Of a stretch of 64,000 nucleotides of DNA, positions 53,350-64,000 are shown in pieces. The position numbers and the translations under genes were made by a program. This DNA comes from Pseudarthrobacter oxydans (lineage in GTDB: Bacteria > Actinomycetota > Actinomycetes > Actinomycetales > Micrococcaceae), in contig NZ_CP139438.1 of the NCBI RefSeq assembly GCF_034258515.1, positions 4,154,001 through 4,218,000 on the forward strand, written 5' to 3'. Position 1 is the first letter of the stretch. Each line of letters opens with the position of its first letter. The notes beneath the pieces are model-generated. The model searched no databases and had not been told where the DNA came from. It worked only from the letters and a program-made list of their open reading frames with translations.

Positions 53350-53377
53350 GAGGCCCCAACCTGGTGGTTGGGGCCTC
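53350..53377 (-). terminator. rRNA operon terminator (first operon)
   Basis: GAGGCCCCAACC and its exact complement form a 12-bp stem with a 4-base loop, just beyond the 5S gene. The identical sequence is found at 63677-63704. Confidence 0.9.
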
Positions 53378-53386
53378 GACCTAATG

Positions 53387-53508
53387 GTTGTCCGGCGGTG
53401 ACCTACTCTCCCACACCCTCCCGGGTGCAGTACCATCGGCGCTGTGGGTCTTAGCTTCCGGGTTCGGAATGGGACCGGGCGTTTCCCCCACGCTATGACC
53501 GCCGTAAC
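53387..53508 (-). rRNA. rrf: 5S ribosomal RNA
   Basis: On the minus strand it begins GTTACGGCGGTCATAG and ends GGTCACCGCCGGACAAC; it contains CGAACCCGGAAGCTAAG. Ends are judged from the terminal stem (GGCGGT with ACCGCC) and are accurate to a few bases. Confidence 0.95.
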
Positions 53509-53617
53509 CTTGTTACCCGTCCGCCCGGGTGATCCCCGGGGGTGGGAAGTGTTGTGGTTACAACATTGTGGTGTTGTTATTTAGTTGGTGTTCCCTGCAA
53601 CAAATGGTTTGTTGTTC

Positions 53618-53637
53618 GGGAACCACATAGTGGACGC
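53618..53637 (-). other. 23S processing stem, 3' strand
   Basis: This 20-base block in the 5S-23S spacer pairs at 18 of 20 positions with the block at 56957-56976 in the 16S-23S spacer. Together they bracket 23S and would form the RNase III processing stem. Confidence 0.7.
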
Positions 53638-53711
53638 AAGCAGTCTTGTTTTTTCTTTTTACCAACCCTGGTGTGGAACCGCTTTTGAACCGGTTTCACG
53701 GGTGTGGTGTG

Positions 53712-58857
<5,146 letters not shown>

Positions 58858-59421
58858 AGTAAAACAGACACAACCCCCAGCCCCGGGAAAACGGGACAAA
58901 AAGGCTGCACAAAATTTGAAACCAGCTGTAAAAACCAGACCACCCACAGGGGCGGACAGCCCGGTCAATTCAACCAATCACTAAAACAATTGGTATCAAC
59001 AAACTTGGCACACTATTGAGTTCTCAAACAACAGACACACCCGGCACCACCACCAGCAAAAAACCACCGTGGATCGCTCCGGAGCAACTTTTCAAACTTA
59101 CCCGGTTTCAAGGAGCTTTGCAAATCGGCGTTTCCGCGATTTTCGTTGCTCCGAACCCGGCCCCGCCCGCGTTTGGCGCGCCAAGTGGCGAACCATTTTC
59201 AGGCTGTTTGCTAAGGGGTTTGGCCGCTATTTTTCCGCTTCAGCGGCGGCGACTCAGAAAACAATACACGGCGGGAAGCCGCTCTGCAAATCCTCCCCCT
59301 CGGGTGGGGCAGACCCCTGGGAACCCCGGAAATCCGCGGTTTTCAGGGCTCTTTGGCCTTAGCCGGCACCTCTGCGCCGCAACCTCCGGCGGTATGGACT
59401 GGCTCACATTTTGCGGCTCCC
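58858..59421 (-). other. 16S leader and rRNA promoter region
   Basis: 564 bases between the 16S gene and lacZ, with no credible gene. It contains the conserved actinobacterial element read on the minus strand as TTGAGAACTCAATAGTGTGC (about 59012-59031), which overlaps the 5' strand of the 16S processing stem (59005-59018), and the promoter candidate at 59095-59123. The AT-rich stretch in 58860-59030 is leader RNA. The rest (59124-59421) holds nothing I can name except the far upstream region and the end of lacZ transcription. Confidence 0.7.
59095..59123 (-). promoter_or_regulatory. candidate rRNA promoter
   Basis: On the minus strand TTGCAA (59118-59123), a 17-base spacer and TAAGTT (59095-59100) fit a sigma-70 promoter. 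Transcription would start near 59088, about 230 bases before 16S. Other weaker candidates could coexist. Confidence 0.5.
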
Positions 59422-62598
<3,177 letters not shown>

Positions 62599-62619
62599 TC
62601 AGGTCTGCTTTGAGAAGGG

Positions 62620-63627
62620 TCAGGCCGACTGGCGAAGCACCAGCTGATGCTTGAGGATCAAGGAGGCGTCCGGGCTCCCAGCCTCCACTGCGCCGGACAG
62701 CAGGTCTGCCACGAGTCCGACGGCGGCCCGGCCTACTGCACGCAGGTCCAGTGCGAGCGTGGTCAGCTCGGGTGAGACCAGTTCGCCCAGGGGTATGCCG
62801 TCCATGCCGATCACTGCACAGTCCCGCGGCACTGCCCTGCCGGCGGCATTGAGGGCTTTAAGCGCTCCCGCCGCCATCAGGTCGTTGAACACCAGGAGCC
62901 CGTCGACCGTGCCGTGCTGCTCAAGCAGGGAGCGGACTGCCTCCCGTGCCGCCGGGGCGGTGTCCTGCGCCTCGAGGATGATGATGTCAATGCCGGCGTC
63001 GGCGGCCGCTGCCGCAACAGCGAGCCCGCGGGTGGTGGCCTGCCCGCCTTCGTCCGAATCGAGGTAGGCGATCCGTCGGCGCTGTGCCGCCAGAAGGTGC
63101 TCCAGCGCCATGCGTGCCGCATGGAAGTAGTCAAAGGCGATCCGGCCGGCGGCCTGTCCCGCCGGGTAGTCCAGGACCACCACAGGACGCCGTCCCATCA
63201 AGGACTGGGCTTGCTGCGAGCTGGCCCCAAGGTATCCGATCAGGGCATCGACCTGGGGCGCGAGCCGGGCCACGGCGTCGAGGCCGCTTCCGCTGCCGTG
63301 GCCAAAATCATCCATCACCACGTTCCAGCCCCGCTGCGTGGCTTCCTCCACCACGCTGGAGGCAAACGCCGGGAAATACGGGTTGGTGAGGTCCGGAATG
63401 GCCAGCCCCAGTGAGGTGCGGGCGCCCTGCACCAGGCCCTTCGCGAACCGGCTAGGGGAATATCCGAGCTCTGTTGCCAGCGCCTTGACACGTTCACGGG
63501 TGGCCGCGCTGATGCCGGGCATGTCGTTCATGGCCCGGGTGACTGTCTGCCGGGATACTCCGGCGGCGGCCGCCACGTCCAGGATAGTGGCGCGGCGGAC
63601 CTGTGGGCCGCTGGAGCTGGAGGTCAT
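62620..63627 (-). CDS. LacI-family repressor
   Basis: 335 residues. The helix-turn-helix and hinge are at residues about 12-68 (RRATILDVAAAAGVSRQTVTRAMNDMPGISAATRERVKALATELGYSPSRFAKGL). The ligand domain has SLGLAIPDLTNPYFPAFASSVVEEA and ends VGLVADLLSG. It is upstream of lacZ on the same strand with the operator between, so it probably represses lacZ; any sugar permease is absent from the window. Confidence 0.92.
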   Translation of the reverse strand: MTSSSSGPQVRRATILDVAAAAGVSRQTVTRAMNDMPGISAATRERVKALATELGYSPSRFAKGLVQGARTSLGLAIPDLTNPYFPAFASSVVEEATQRGWNVVMDDFGHGSGSGLDAVARLAPQVDALIGYLGASSQQAQSLMGRRPVVVLDYPAGQAAGRIAFDYFHAARMALEHLLAAQRRRIAYLDSDEGGQATTRGLAVAAAAADAGIDIIILEAQDTAPAAREAVRSLLEQHGTVDGLLVFNDLMAAGALKALNAAGRAVPRDCAVIGMDGIPLGELVSPELTTLALDLRAVGRAAVGLVADLLSGAVEAGSPDASLILKHQLVLRQSA

Positions 63628-63676
63628 GACGGTAAGTCTAGGCGGGCTGTGGGTGGTGTGTGGTTTTTAAATGCGG

Positions 63677-63704
63677 GAGGCCCCAACCTGGTGGTTGGGG
63701 CCTC
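63677..63704 (-). terminator. rRNA operon terminator (second operon)
   Basis: Sequence identical to the first rRNA terminator, with the same 12-bp stem and 4-base loop. Confidence 0.9.
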
Positions 63705-63713
63705 GACCTAATG

Positions 63714-63835
63714 GTTGTCCGGCGGTGACCTACTCTCCCACACCCTCCCGGGTGCAGTACCATCGGCGCTGTGGGTCTTAGCTTCCGGGTTCGGAATGGG
63801 ACCGGGCGTTTCCCCCACGCTATGACCGCCGTAAC
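63714..63835 (-). rRNA. rrf: 5S ribosomal RNA (second operon)
   Basis: Identical in sequence to the 5S gene at 53387 as far as I compared it. The 5S-23S spacer that follows to the window end differs from the first copy only by small changes (an added TG near 63851, TTGAG for TTTAG near 63910, a shorter T run near 63978). The 23S gene would begin about 30 bases beyond the window. Confidence 0.95.
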
Positions 63836-64000
63836 CTTGTTACCCGTCCGCCCGGGTGTGATCCCCGGGGGTGGGAAGTGTTGTGGTTACAACATTGTGG
63901 TGTTGTTATTGAGTTGGTGTTCCCTGCAACAAATGGTTTGTTGTTCGGGAACCACATAGTGGACGCAAGCAGTCTTGTTATCTTTTTACCAACCCTGGTG

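Overview
The window is about 64 kb of high-GC actinobacterial chromosome, most likely from Arthrobacter or a close relative (Pseudarthrobacter, Paenarthrobacter; Micrococcaceae). Reasons: the FAD-linked choline oxidase matches what I know of the Arthrobacter globiformis enzyme almost throughout; the GH15 enzyme has the multi-domain plan of A. globiformis glucodextranase; start codons are often GTG or TTG; and the rRNA operon has an Arthrobacter-like 5S and a 16S-23S spacer without tRNA genes. No phage, insertion sequence or CRISPR array was found. Most of the window is ordinary chromosome.

Layout. 1-6.4 kb: the tail of a cation/proton antiporter, dcd, a secreted CAP/FG-GAP protein, a small SRPBCC protein, tRNA-Gly(CCC), a 46-residue basic protein overlapping an alanine dehydrogenase/PNT-family gene, and an MFS exporter divergent from a LysR regulator across a perfect 17-bp palindrome. 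7.4-14.2 kb: a proline/amino-acid catabolism block (putA, an APC permease, a LysR regulator) whose two upstream regions share a conserved 37-bp element. 14.3-24.2 kb: panD, an AEC transporter, a SolA-type oxidase, a DHA2 exporter, a trehalose-phosphatase-like/GH15 fusion whose HAD active site looks dead, a luciferase-like monooxygenase, an aldo/keto reductase and a DJ-1/PfpI protein. 24.2-26.8 kb: a large secreted repeat protein with a PxKF-type tail.

27.0-32.7 kb is a glycine-betaine block: a TetR regulator, betaine-aldehyde dehydrogenase, choline oxidase and an APC permease, with two perfect TetR-type palindromes over the promoter. 32.8-44.4 kb is a coherent dextran/isomalto-oligosaccharide locus: ROK repressor, secreted glucodextranase, second ROK repressor, Tat-type lipoprotein binding protein, two ABC permeases, an intracellular GH13 glucosidase with an alpha-1,6 signature, and a polyphosphate glucokinase. 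Polymer would be cut outside, oligosaccharides imported and cut inside, and glucose phosphorylated. The importer has no ATPase here, so a shared one (MsiK-like) must lie elsewhere.

44.5-53.4 kb: a HerA-like ATPase, an anchored protein, an orphan AbiEi/DUF559 protein, a thioredoxin-NHL protein cotranscribed with a CopD-CtaG fusion, and HU. 53.4-59.1 kb is a complete minus-strand rRNA operon. A beta-galactosidase gene and its LacI regulator follow, and at the right edge the 5S end of a second rRNA operon in the same orientation, so lacZ-lacI sits between two direct-repeat rRNA operons.

The most unusual signals are 32-bp periodic intergenic arrays in head-to-head orientation (beside putA and between HU and the rRNA operon), the putA/permease shared element, and the degenerate HAD domain fused to GH15. 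All functional calls come from reading the sequence; no database search was run.
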